A DNA stretch of 64,000 bases, taken from positions 124,001-188,000 of the forward strand of contig JAJDCR010000024.1 in NCBI GenBank assembly GCA_029260735.1, written 5' to 3'. This document shows positions 44,431 to 53,108 of this stretch, piece by piece. The stretch is from Planctomycetota bacterium. Its GTDB lineage: Bacteria; Planctomycetota; Uabimicrobiia; Uabimicrobiales; Uabimicrobiaceae. The notes under the pieces were generated by a model that saw only the letters and a program-made list of their open reading frames with translations, searched no databases and was not told the DNA's origin. Within the stretch, counting starts at the first letter, position 1. The number at the start of each line of letters is the position of its first letter. The translations under genes and the position numbers were made by a program.

Positions 44431-44728
44431 TTAAAGTTGAAGAAAGAAAAGAATTTCACGCAAAGGCGCAAAGACGCCAAGGAAAAAAAGAATCAAGACA
44501 AAAGATAAATTCAGAGAATTTTATCAACAGAAAGATTTTTTAGATCTTCCTTTGCTTTTCTTTGCGTCTTTGCGTGAAACTCTTTTCTCCTCAAAATCCA
44601 CAGCGGAGGGGGAAAAAATACAAAGGCTACAGCTTAACTTAATGCTACTGGTGCCTGGCACGACTAAACCTTATAAAATATGGGTCTAGATTAAATGCCT
44701 GTTTTTCAGGTATCGTATAAATAGTGCG
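44431..44728 (+). repeat. CACGCAAAG repeat, long copy B
   Basis: It starts TTAAAGTTGAAGAAAGAAAA, contains the palindromic core (GAATTTCACGCAAAG...CTTTGCGTGAAA) to about 44583, and continues with a second part (CAAAGGCTACAGCTTAACTT, CACGACTAAACCTTATAAAA, TAGATTAAATGCCTGTTTTT) to 44728. The whole unit matches 62048-62330 in order and orientation. The core alone matches 40930-41115 inverted. It fills the 44312-44744 gap. Confidence 0.78.
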
Positions 44729-44744
44729 TTTTAAGTTCTGTCTT

Positions 44745-45587
44745 CTAAGAAAAACTATAAATAACAAACAAATAATAGGCCAAGGGAGCTGTAAACACTA
44801 AGCTGTCCACCAAGTCCAAAATTCCTCCGAATTCAGGAATCAATTGATTCGAATCTTTAGCATTGCAGCGTCTTTTCACTAACGACTCTGAAAGATCACC
44901 AAAGAGAGAGAATAGTCCCATAATCAAAGCGAAAGAAAGCGTTTCTATCGGACTTAGGCTACTTTCCAACAAAGGAAAGTAGTCTCGAAGGAGAAAAGCG
45001 ACAGCGACTGTTAAAATAAGTCCTCCGATAGTTCCTTCCAGAGATTTTTTAGGGCTAATATCAGGGCTAATGCGGTGTTTGCCAAAACTAACTCCGACCA
45101 TGTAGCCTCCAATGTCCATGCTTTTGGAGACAAAGACCACATACATTAAGTAATAAATCCCGTCCATGGGGTTATGGCCTAATCCTCGCAAGGAGATTAG
45201 GTAGCCCAAAAAGTAGTAGACATAGATAATTCCAGTAAGAGTGAGAGCGCAGTTTTCGAGAGCTTTTTCTTCTTTAGCACTAAAGAGGAAACGAATAAAG
45301 AGAAGAACAAAGATAAGCCCAAGGTAGCCACCTTTAAGTTCTCCCGGAAGCTGATACTGAAAAATTTCTAATCCCATCGCCAGAGCACAGAAGGTTAGAG
45401 CAAAATAAGTGTAGGGAGCATACTCTCTGCGGGCAACTAAACTATAAAACTCCCACATGGCTCCTAAAGTAAAGAGAGCGATTATGATGCTACTAGCGTA
45501 GTTACTTTGGGTGTAAGAGTCGAGATAAAAAACTCCGACCAGAAATGATATCAAAAGAATTCCTATGGGAATGCGTACGCGGTACAT
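44745..45587 (-). CDS. cdsA: Phosphatidate cytidylyltransferase (CDP-diglyceride synthase)
   Basis: The 280-residue protein has about eight membrane helices and the family signature near the C-terminus, SLVKRRCNAKDSNQLIPEFG and then GILDLVDSLVF, with the two metal-binding aspartates. It makes CDP-diacylglycerol from phosphatidate and CTP for phospholipid synthesis. It lacks the usual uppS, dxr or rseP neighbours. Three 13-bp repeats carrying AAGGAA precede its start. Confidence 0.93.
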   Translation of the reverse strand: MYRVRIPIGILLISFLVGVFYLDSYTQSNYASSIIIALFTLGAMWEFYSLVARREYAPYTYFALTFCALAMGLEIFQYQLPGELKGGYLGLIFVLLFIRFLFSAKEEKALENCALTLTGIIYVYYFLGYLISLRGLGHNPMDGIYYLMYVVFVSKSMDIGGYMVGVSFGKHRISPDISPKKSLEGTIGGLILTVAVAFLLRDYFPLLESSLSPIETLSFALIMGLFSLFGDLSESLVKRRCNAKDSNQLIPEFGGILDLVDSLVFTAPLAYYLFVIYSFS

Positions 45588-45592
45588 ATTTA

Positions 45593-45630
45593 TTTTCCTT
45601 GTTTCTTTTCCTTGTTTCTTTTCCTTGTTT
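45593..45630 (-). repeat. Triple 13-bp tandem repeat before cdsA
   Basis: TTTTCCTTGTTTC is present almost three times. On the coding strand this places AAGGAA three times between the upstream gene's stop and the cdsA ATG, with the nearest copy about 5 bases from the start. It could have grown by slippage and may tune translation; the effect is not visible. Confidence 0.6.
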
Positions 45631-47863
45631 AAGGCTTACGAAAACTCACAAGATACGGGCGAGTGAAAAGTCCTTCTCGGTAATTAAAGATTAAGCTTCC
45701 CTCTTCGCTCCAGAATAACCAAGGAATGCGTCCTTGCTTTTCAAATACTAAGTACTTGTCTTCGGTTAGATTGTCATGGAGAAATACTTTATCTTTGGCT
45801 CCATTTTCAATATAAGCTAAGTATTTTCCATCGGGACTCCACTGAGGTTGAGAGGTTTCGGCAGAAATGATGCTTTTTTGGAGAATGCGAATTTCACTCT
45901 CCGATTCTTGCCAGTTCCATAAGCAAAGATCTACCTTTCCTTTTCCACTGGGACTGTTTTGAAAAAAGACAATATGCTTACCATCTCGAGAACAAGAGAA
46001 GTATCGACCGTGGATGAAGTTGTCTAAAGGCTTAAGTCTTTTAGAGCGAGGTAGTCGCCAAGTGACAATAGCTTTTTGGCTGTTGGCAGAAAAGAAGATA
46101 GTCTTGCCATCAAGTGCCCAGAGAGGAGCTCTAAGAGTATCTCCTCCCCCCTTCGCCGAGGCAACAATACGCTTAGTTACGGTACTGTAAGCCTTAACCA
46201 CATATTTTTTTTGGCTAAAATGAATGAAGGCAACTTGTTTACTATCGGGAGAGAGAGAAGGTGGCCCCAGGACATGAGGGAAGTTTACCGAAATGAGTTT
46301 ATCGTTGCGAAGAACATTAGCTTTTCCATTACTCAAAGATACTTTTAGAATGTGAATTGTATTGAGACCATTGATTCGGGTCAAAAGAGCGATTGTATCC
46401 ACTCCATTGTAATCAAAGATGAAGGGGATTTCGCGCTTGGATTTTTGAACAGGTTCGGTTTCAAATATGGTAGAAGAATCGCTCAGTTCACCATCCTGAA
46501 GAAAAGTAACTTTCAAAAGCTTTTTCACTTTTTGAGAGGAGATGTTTTGTGTTTCATGGTAGATAATTGCTTGGCCATTTTTCGTAATAAAAGGCGATTC
46601 GTAGTCTTTTTCACTGCTGCTAAGAAGAGAGAGTTTATATTGAGGAGCCCAGGCTTTGGAAAGACGGTCGTATTTTTCTTTCACGGAGTTGTAGGAACCT
46701 TGAAGCTCTTCCATTTTAACGAAATCGGCCGCTTTCTTTTCGTAGTCGGTAAGTTGTTTCTCTAAGGTTTCATTTTTTCGTTGCCCTATTTGATAGCTAA
46801 CCAAAAGGGCTTGGTAAGAGTTTTCTTTTTGTTTTTGCTGTTGTTGAATTTGAGAGAGCTTATTTTCGAGAGTTTCTTTCTCCAAAGATAAACTTTGTAG
46901 TTTTTTCACAACCGCAGGATCAGGAAGAGAATCGACAGAAATACTCTCTTCGGAGTTTTCAGTTTGAACTTGAAGCTGATCCAGAGCTTTAACGAGGCGG
47001 TCAATCTGCTTTTCTCCAAACTGTCCTACAACAACCAAAATCCCAAAAAATGCCCCAAACCAAAAAGCCGTGTAAAGAAAGCGAAAAAGAAAGCGAAATT
47101 TTCCAGGAGAAGAAATTTTTTCCTTTTTCTTCTCCGAGACTTTTTGAGAAGGGATAGACAAATCTTTGAGAGAAATTTCCATCGTTTCAGTTAAGGGCCT
47201 TTTATGACCTTGTTTTCCAGGGGGAAGAATTTTTTTTGTCTCAGCCTTACTTCGATTGTCAATTCTTTGAGTGCTCTTTTTTTTAACAGGAGTGCAAATA
47301 GCGGCTTCTTCTGCAGTACTCTCTCTCTCGTCTTGGGTACTTTTTTTCTGCTCTTCTTGTCCGACAGCTTTGCTCGCCTCGTTTTTAGAAAAAGAATTTT
47401 CTTTTTCTAAGGAATTTTCTTTCTGAAAATCTTTAGGAGAATCGGTGTTAGAAGGGGAAACACTTAAAGATGTTTTAATGAGAGGATGGGTTTCTCGAGT
47501 TTGAAGAGGTGTTTTCTCAGGCTTCTTGTCAGGATGAAAACCAAGGTGAAGAGAAGACTGGATGATGTTCGCTTCTTTAGTTGTATAAACCCATAAGAGA
47601 AAGTCCCCTCGGGCATGATGCTGGAAGAATTCGGGCTGAAACGAAGAAGATTTCCATCCGCACTTAGAACAAGAGACATTTAATCCCTCTTCTGATTTTT
47701 CGTATTTTCCCGTTTGGGAGATGGGTACATAGTTTTCATGTCCTTGAGGACATTGAAAATAGAGATACTCTTTCTCTGTTTGTCCAGAGGTCTGCCCAGA
47801 GCTTTGTCCAGAACTTTGTCCAGAACTTTGTCCAGAGGACAGAGAGTTATTTTTTTGATCCAT
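45629..47863 (-). CDS. Membrane-anchored TolB-like (PD40) repeat protein with zinc ribbon and coiled coil
   Basis: The ATG at 47863 gives 744 residues. After an S-G-Q-rich tandem repeat (about 8-26), residues 30-75 form a zinc ribbon (CPQGHENY...CSKCGW). One transmembrane helix lies near 270-290, then a coiled coil from about 300 to 400 (KLSQIQQQQKQKENSYQALL). The C-terminal half has PD40/WD40-like beta-propeller repeats (LSPDSKQVAFIHFSQKKY, WSPDGKYLAYIENG), as in TolB. The propeller probably binds proteins in the periplasm. An in-frame ATG 15 codons earlier overlaps the permease gene and is less likely. It probably forms an operon with the two membrane genes upstream. Confidence 0.78.
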   Translation of the reverse strand: MDQKNNSLSSGQSSGQSSGQSSGQTSGQTEKEYLYFQCPQGHENYVPISQTGKYEKSEEGLNVSCSKCGWKSSSFQPEFFQHHARGDFLLWVYTTKEANIIQSSLHLGFHPDKKPEKTPLQTRETHPLIKTSLSVSPSNTDSPKDFQKENSLEKENSFSKNEASKAVGQEEQKKSTQDERESTAEEAAICTPVKKKSTQRIDNRSKAETKKILPPGKQGHKRPLTETMEISLKDLSIPSQKVSEKKKEKISSPGKFRFLFRFLYTAFWFGAFFGILVVVGQFGEKQIDRLVKALDQLQVQTENSEESISVDSLPDPAVVKKLQSLSLEKETLENKLSQIQQQQKQKENSYQALLVSYQIGQRKNETLEKQLTDYEKKAADFVKMEELQGSYNSVKEKYDRLSKAWAPQYKLSLLSSSEKDYESPFITKNGQAIIYHETQNISSQKVKKLLKVTFLQDGELSDSSTIFETEPVQKSKREIPFIFDYNGVDTIALLTRINGLNTIHILKVSLSNGKANVLRNDKLISVNFPHVLGPPSLSPDSKQVAFIHFSQKKYVVKAYSTVTKRIVASAKGGGDTLRAPLWALDGKTIFFSANSQKAIVTWRLPRSKRLKPLDNFIHGRYFSCSRDGKHIVFFQNSPSGKGKVDLCLWNWQESESEIRILQKSIISAETSQPQWSPDGKYLAYIENGAKDKVFLHDNLTEDKYLVFEKQGRIPWLFWSEEGSLIFNYREGLFTRPYLVSFRKP

Positions 47864-47874
47864 AATAATTGCCC

Positions 47875-48741
47875 TTATGAACGATCCCAAAAAAGACTTT
47901 CGAGCCAACGAAGGAAAAGATCAAACGCAGTTAAAAACAAGACAAACGCATAGAAAAAAATAAAGAAATAATGCCAGTTTTGATATTGAATAGATTGGAT
48001 GGCTGATCGCAAAAGAGCACTATAGGAAAAAGTATATTCAATGATAATACTTTCTATAACTAAATGAGGTAAGAGCTCTCGAAGGATAGTCAAATGATCT
48101 TGCATGGCTCCTGGAAGAATATAATTTAAAAAGATACTCCGTTCCTTTATTCCCAGAGAACGAGCATATATTATATAAGTTTGAGCGTAGCGTTCCTCAA
48201 TAACTTGGCGAGAACGCCGATAAAAATAGCTCAGGTTGAAGGAAGCCAAACAAATTGCCCCATAGAGATAATTATGAGAATTGAGCGTATCAAGACGAGC
48301 ATAGCGAATCAAAAAAATAGCTGTAATAAAAAGAGGAATTGCAGAAAGCACAGTGGGAAGCAAAGAAATTGTTTTTTCTACTCTCTGCCCAATAAAAAGA
48401 AAAATTTTTTTGGCTCTAAGAGAAGGAATTTTTTGTCCAACTCCATGAAAGAAAAGAGAAATACCTTTTTCGCCCAGTAAAAGAACTACAGCAAAAACAA
48501 CTGTGCCGAACAACGCAGGAAGAATCAGAAGTAAGCTATCAGTACTTTCCTTAAGAAAACGTTCTTGGTACTCAGCGAAAGGAATTTTTTCCCCTTCGCC
48601 ACTCATCCAAGTACCGTACTTCATCATAGCAAGGAAAAAGAGTAAAGCTAAACTCCAAGAAAAAAGAAAAAAAGCGTAGTTGCTAAGAAAATTTAGACTT
48701 GCTCGCTTTTTTTTTATAAGATTTGCTTGTTTCAACTTCAC
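47875..48741 (-). CDS. DppB-like ABC transporter permease, orphan
   Basis: The 288-residue membrane protein has about six helices and, near residue 205, an EAA-type loop (YARSLGIKERSIFLNYILPG) as in oligopeptide transporter permeases of the DppB/OppB type, the site that docks to the ATPase. No ATPase, partner permease or binding protein gene lies near. Its start overlaps the stop of the gene before by 1 bp and it is followed after 11 bp by the TolB-like gene. The role may have moved away from peptide import. Confidence 0.72.
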   Translation of the reverse strand: MKLKQANLIKKKRASLNFLSNYAFFLFSWSLALLFFLAMMKYGTWMSGEGEKIPFAEYQERFLKESTDSLLLILPALFGTVVFAVVLLLGEKGISLFFHGVGQKIPSLRAKKIFLFIGQRVEKTISLLPTVLSAIPLFITAIFLIRYARLDTLNSHNYLYGAICLASFNLSYFYRRSRQVIEERYAQTYIIYARSLGIKERSIFLNYILPGAMQDHLTILRELLPHLVIESIIIEYTFSYSALLRSAIQSIQYQNWHYFFIFFYAFVLFLTAFDLFLRWLESLFWDRS

Positions 48742-49310
48742 TATTTTCCCTTTTTCCCCTTTAGAGTTTCTTTTCCGGTGCTCATTAAAGCAATCATTTC
48801 AATAGCTTCTCTAAGTTTAAGCCACTCTTCTTTATCTTTGATCAGTATCCGAAGAGCATCATCCCCACCCGCATGACAAATTCCCAAAAGGACTCTACGA
48901 CGAACAATAATCGCGCCAAGCAAGGCAATAGTGCCTAAAACAAAAAGAGTTATTTTTAAGTTTTCCAAAAAAGGCCAAGAATAACCGCTATAGATAATTA
49001 AAATGGAAATGCTAAAAGAAAGAATAGAGCAAATAACCCAGCCGGTTAAGAAATTTTCTCGCAAGTTAATACTTGAGAGGTTTCGAGTGGGGAGATAGAT
49101 AATATTCTGGCGAAAAAAATCCCATTTTTCCATCGTGAAGAGTTTTTGATCTGCTTTAATAATGGTTTCATTTTCTTCAAAAAATAAGCAAATCAACCAC
49201 CCCCAGAGACCACAAGGAACCGCCTTTAGGGTTACCTTGGGAGTTTTACGGTCGGTCTCTAGTAGCGTAATTTTCTCACTGATGTAGAACCACCCTTTTG
49301 GAAAACTCAC
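48741..49310 (-). CDS. Hypothetical protein with two membrane helices
   Basis: I take the GTG at 49310 as start because AAGGAG lies six bases upstream; this gives 189 residues. An ATG nine codons earlier lies inside the MITE-like element and has no ribosome binding site. Two hydrophobic helices lie at about 95-140 (WVICSILSFSISILIIYSGY and FVLGTIALLGAIIV), with a soluble N-terminal domain. The pattern LLETDRKTPKVTLKAVPCG is not one I recognise. It may form an operon with the orphan permease and the TolB-like protein. Confidence 0.65.
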   Translation of the reverse strand: MSFPKGWFYISEKITLLETDRKTPKVTLKAVPCGLWGWLICLFFEENETIIKADQKLFTMEKWDFFRQNIIYLPTRNLSSINLRENFLTGWVICSILSFSISILIIYSGYSWPFLENLKITLFVLGTIALLGAIIVRRRVLLGICHAGGDDALRILIKDKEEWLKLREAIEMIALMSTGKETLKGKKGK

Positions 49311-49323
49311 ATAAATCTCCTTA

Positions 49324-49430
49324 GAGCGTGCCCTCATTCAGCTTATTTTTTGTGTTTTTAGCAATAGCAAGGAAACTACCTTGAACTTAGTATTGCTACC
49401 TTGCAGGATAGGCTGAATGAAAACACGCCC
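49324..49430. mobile_element. 107-bp MITE-like element
   Basis: The ends are GAGCGTGCCCTCATTCAGC and, inverted, GGGCGTGTTTTCATTCAGC. The interior has its own palindrome (GCAATAGCAAGG...CTACCTTGC) and differs from the other copies. It ends 14 bp before the GTG start of the membrane gene and stops just short of that gene's AAGGAG. Confidence 0.75.
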
Positions 49431-49568
49431 TCACAAGTAAAACTTAAGACTTAAAACAAAAAGAATTTTTTTAATTCTTTTACAGAATTACACTTGCATA
49501 ACTTCTAGTTCTTAATAAGTTAGAAGTATTAAAATTTTATTTTTTCAATTTTTGGATTTTACCCGTTA

Positions 49569-49674
49569 GGGCAGGTTTTCATTCAGCCCACCACGTTATA
49601 TAACTACAAATAAGATTCAAGATTTATATCTAGTTTCTCAAAATATTGCAAAAAAGCTGAATGAAAAGATGCCC
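49569..49674. mobile_element. 106-bp MITE-like element touching the der stop codon
   Basis: The ends are GGGCAGGTTTTCATTCAGC and, inverted, GGGCATCTTTTCATTCAGC, flanked on both sides by TA, which fits a TA target duplication as made by IS630/Tc1-type transposases. The interior is close to the reverse complement of 11472-11541. The outer base lies inside the TAG stop of der. Between this element and the one at 49324, the 138-bp spacer begins and ends with related, inverted sequence (ACAAGTAAAACTTAAG and GGATTTTACCCGTTA). Confidence 0.78.
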
Positions 49675-50999
49675 TATTCCGCTCTCTTTCTTTCGCGATA
49701 CTCTACCTTTATCGGAACCTCTTCAAAATTCAGCGATGATTGCAAAAAGTTGAAAACGTAACGTCGATATCCCTTGCTAATAAGGCCTGGTTCATTAGTA
49801 AAGATTATAATAGTGGGAGGAGCTACTCCAATTTGTGTCGCGTAGTAAATTTTTCCCTTTTGTCCATGGTTACGTCCAGGAGATCTTCGAGCAAGCATAT
49901 CCTGGATCACCCGATTGAGCTCTCCTGTAGAAACGCGATGATAAGTTTGCTTGAATAGATTTTTAGAGAGATCAATGGTCGCCCCTACATTTTTTCCGGT
50001 TTTTGCTGTGATAAAGCTGATCGGAGCAAAATTAATGGTTGGCAATATTTTTGTGATGTAATTGCCATAAGATTCGGTGGTGACATTTTTAGGAACCAAA
50101 TCCCATTTATTCACAACAACAATAACCGCTTTATGCTCTTCGCGGATATAGTTCGCAATTTCTTTATCTATTCGGGTGATATCTTTCGTTGCGTCGATCA
50201 TTAAAAGAACGATGTCGCAGCGACGAATAGCTTTTTCGGCTCTTTTTTGACTGTAGAAATCAATGGAGCCGTGAACATTTTTGTTTCTCTTGAGTCCTGC
50301 CGTGTCAATCGCAATAATAGCTTTCCCGTCTTTTTCAAAACGAACATCCACTGAATCGCGAGTGGTTCCGGCAATTTCAGAAACGATAACTCTTTCTTCT
50401 TGAGCAAGGTAGTTAATTATCGTTGATTTCCCTGAGTTAGGTTTCCCGACAACCGCGATTTTCATTTCTGCGGCATTGGGCACTTCATAAGGAGGTAGTT
50501 TGTTGAGTATCTTCAGTAAATTTTCTTTGAGCTGGCCAGTATCAATGCGATGTTTAGCAGATATACAAAGAGGACTTCCAAATCCTAAGGTTTGAAAACT
50601 CTCCGCTTCCATTCCTAACTTAGGGTTATCAACTTTGTTCGCACAAAAAAGGATATCTTTATCGTGAATTGTGCGCAATAACTTAGCCACTTCTTTGTCT
50701 AAGGGGGTAACCCCGTCCATGATGTCCACAAGGAAAATAATGATATTGGCTTTGTCGAGAGCTAAGTTGACTTGCTCATAAATCTGATCTCCCAGATTTT
50801 GCTCGTCCACAATACCAATGCCTCCCGTGTCGAAAAGTTGAAAATGTTTGTCATCAATTTGGACAATACTCTCAATGCGATCTCGGGTTACTCCGCTCGT
50901 CGGATCTTCAATCGAAATTCTTCTTCTGGCTAAGATATTAAAAAGGGTGGATTTGCCTACATTAGGCCGTCCACAAATAGCAACAATAGGTAATGACAT
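49674..50999 (-). CDS. der: Ribosome-associated GTPase Der (EngA)
   Basis: From the ATG at 50999 the protein is 441 residues with two tandem GTPase domains: GRPNVGKST, DTGGIG and NKVD in the first, and GKPNSGKST, DTAGLKRN and NKWD in the second, followed by the KH-like C-terminal domain (VATQIGVAPPTIIIFTNEPG type, here YATQIGVAPPTIIIF). Der is essential for 50S subunit assembly. A frame continues 61 codons upstream but lacks family features. The stop codon overlaps the end of a MITE-like element. Confidence 0.96.
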   Translation of the reverse strand: MSLPIVAICGRPNVGKSTLFNILARRRISIEDPTSGVTRDRIESIVQIDDKHFQLFDTGGIGIVDEQNLGDQIYEQVNLALDKANIIIFLVDIMDGVTPLDKEVAKLLRTIHDKDILFCANKVDNPKLGMEAESFQTLGFGSPLCISAKHRIDTGQLKENLLKILNKLPPYEVPNAAEMKIAVVGKPNSGKSTIINYLAQEERVIVSEIAGTTRDSVDVRFEKDGKAIIAIDTAGLKRNKNVHGSIDFYSQKRAEKAIRRCDIVLLMIDATKDITRIDKEIANYIREEHKAVIVVVNKWDLVPKNVTTESYGNYITKILPTINFAPISFITAKTGKNVGATIDLSKNLFKQTYHRVSTGELNRVIQDMLARRSPGRNHGQKGKIYYATQIGVAPPTIIIFTNEPGLISKGYRRYVFNFLQSSLNFEEVPIKVEYRERKRAE

Positions 51000-51239
51000 A
51001 GTTCTTCCACAGAGATAAAAAAGGGCAACCAGTATGAAAAGGAAGGCAGAATGATTTTTGTTTGAGACGATGTTTTTCGAAAAAATTATTTTTTGGGTGG
51101 TCTCATAGTTCCTTGGTGTTGGAAAGGGGATTAGGCTACAATCCTGACGTGGTCGCCCAGGTGAAATGGGAAAATGGGACAATTAATATCTAAGCATTAT
51201 ACATTTTTCAAGGAGAAAAGTCAAGGTGGGACATAAAAT

Positions 51240-51276
51240 ATTGAAGAGAGTGATAGAGCTATCCACTCTCTTCAAT
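51240..51276 (-). terminator. Strong hairpin downstream of degP-like gene
   Basis: A perfect 13-bp stem ATTGAAGAGAGTG / CACTCTCTTCAAT with an 11-base loop lies 27 bp after the protease stop. On the minus strand it is followed by ATTTTATG, a weak T run. It probably terminates the protease transcript. Apart from the der leader and this hairpin the 51000-51303 gap holds nothing I can name. Confidence 0.7.
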
Positions 51277-51303
51277 AAAGCAATAAAGCACAAAAGTAGC
51301 TAT

Positions 51304-52821
51304 CTACTTACGAATAACAACATAGCGAGTTCTGTTTTGAGTACGAACTTTGAACAAATAAAGATTTTTACTCTTCTGCTCAACTACATTTTTAATATCA
51401 TTGAACGTTTTGATAGGAGTATGGTTAATCGATAAAATCAGGTCTCCCTCTCGAAGAAAAGATCTTTCAGCTAAACTGCCAGATTCAATTCCTATAACAA
51501 CAACTCCTTCACTTTCCTCAATACCGTACTTTTGACTCAACTCTGAAGTTAAGGTTCTCACTTCTATACCGAGTTTTTCTAAAGCAGGGATGTTTTCTTC
51601 GGCAGAAGGAGCAACGGACTCCTGGGGAACTACAGCGCCTTCTAAGTTGGCATTCGCCAAATTTCCGAGAAGAACGTAAAGAGTTTTATACATTCCTTTC
51701 CGGTAAATACGAACAGCAACTCTACGTCCCACTCCCGTAGAAGCAACAGTGTTACGTAAATGATTGATATTATCAATTTTTTGGCCATTGAACTCTAAAA
51801 TAATATCTCCTGAGCGAAGGCCTGATTCTTCGGCTGGACTACCAGAAGTAACATCTTCTACTAAGCCACCCCGAACCATCGGAAGATTAAAGGCTTCAGC
51901 AATCTCTGATGTGACTTCTCGAATACTTACCCCTAGCCAACCTCGCTTTACAGTTCCTGTTTGGATGAGCTGACGGACAATAGAATTAGCAAGATTAATG
52001 GGAACAGCAAAACCAATTCCCTGGTATCCTCCACTTCGGCTAATAATGGCGGTATTGATGCCAATGATTTCTCCATTTAGATTGACCAAGGGACCACCTG
52101 AATTACCAGGATTAATCGCCGCATCTGTTTGAATAAAATCTTCGTAGTCAACAATTCCGACACCAGCTCTTCCTTTTGCACTGATGATGCCCGCGGTCAC
52201 TGTTTGAGATAGTCCAAAGGGATTACCTATAGCTAGGGCCCATTCTCCGACCTCAATTTTATCGGAATCTCCAATCGGAGCATAGGGAAAGCCAGAGCCA
52301 TCAATTTTTAAGACAGCCACATCTGTTTTTGCATCTGTCCCGATGATTTTTGCCTTAAATTCTCTTTTGTCTCCTAAGCGTACTATAACTTCATCGGCTC
52401 CTTTGACAACATGATTATTACTGATAATGTACCCTTTTGGGTCGATAATAATTCCTGAGCCCATGCCTTGTTGTTGGCGTTTTTGCTGGTTTTGTCCTCG
52501 TTTTTCTTGGTATTCGCGGAATTTTTCAGGAAAGAGTCGACGCAGCACATCTTCATCAAAAAGCTCTCGCCTTTTCGACTGAACATTTGTTACAGTAGAA
52601 ATATGGACAACTGCGGGTGTTACTCGCTTTGCCACATCGACAAAGACATTGGATTGAGCACGAAAATGTTTGAGACCTTCGCTGTCCTGAGCAAACACAT
52701 CGGGAGCATAAACTTGGCTATACAAGCCAATAACGACAAAAGCAAAGGCAAAACTGAAAAAAAGATAGATACTTTTTCGCATAAGTTGTTTCGTCGGGCA
52801 AAAAAATGTTTTTATTTTCAT
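51304..52821 (-). CDS. degP: Do-family periplasmic serine protease (DegP/HtrA)
   Basis: The 505-residue protein has a signal peptide ending near DVFA, a trypsin-like domain with the triad His (NNHVVKGA), Asp (KTDVAVLKI) and Ser (NPGNSGGPL), and two PDZ domains (about 300-390 and 410-500). It degrades or refolds damaged envelope proteins. The start at 52821 has AAGGAGG six bases upstream; an internal ATG 13 codons later is less likely. It stands alone as a single-gene unit. Confidence 0.93.
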   Translation of the reverse strand: MKIKTFFCPTKQLMRKSIYLFFSFAFAFVVIGLYSQVYAPDVFAQDSEGLKHFRAQSNVFVDVAKRVTPAVVHISTVTNVQSKRRELFDEDVLRRLFPEKFREYQEKRGQNQQKRQQQGMGSGIIIDPKGYIISNNHVVKGADEVIVRLGDKREFKAKIIGTDAKTDVAVLKIDGSGFPYAPIGDSDKIEVGEWALAIGNPFGLSQTVTAGIISAKGRAGVGIVDYEDFIQTDAAINPGNSGGPLVNLNGEIIGINTAIISRSGGYQGIGFAVPINLANSIVRQLIQTGTVKRGWLGVSIREVTSEIAEAFNLPMVRGGLVEDVTSGSPAEESGLRSGDIILEFNGQKIDNINHLRNTVASTGVGRRVAVRIYRKGMYKTLYVLLGNLANANLEGAVVPQESVAPSAEENIPALEKLGIEVRTLTSELSQKYGIEESEGVVVIGIESGSLAERSFLREGDLILSINHTPIKTFNDIKNVVEQKSKNLYLFKVRTQNRTRYVVIRK

Positions 52822-53108
52822 TACCCTCCTCCTTTTCTACTGAGGTCTAAAAGATGCAATTTCCATACGATTTAAGTTCGAAGGGGCTTGCGGAGCAGGG
52901 GATGTGCTAAGAAACCATAACAACAAGTAAAACACAACCCCCTACTCGGTAAGTCTCGCCCTCCACTACGCCGTACTTTCTAAAAAAACAGTGTTGAGAT
53001 AGTTGAAGTATGATATATTAAAACAAGATAGTCAAACACTCTTTTACAGTTGTTTTTTTCCCATGTTTCAATATTTTAGATCTAATTTTAGTACGAAGTT
53101 TCTTCCAT

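Noticed and set aside
47770..47835. CRISPR-like short repeats
   Set aside because: The 12-bp units are in frame inside a gene and encode S-G-Q-S repeats; there are no spacers of even size.
51000..51182. 61-codon extension of Der
   Set aside because: Der proteins start at the first GTPase strand (SLPIVAICGRPNVG), and the extension has no domain.
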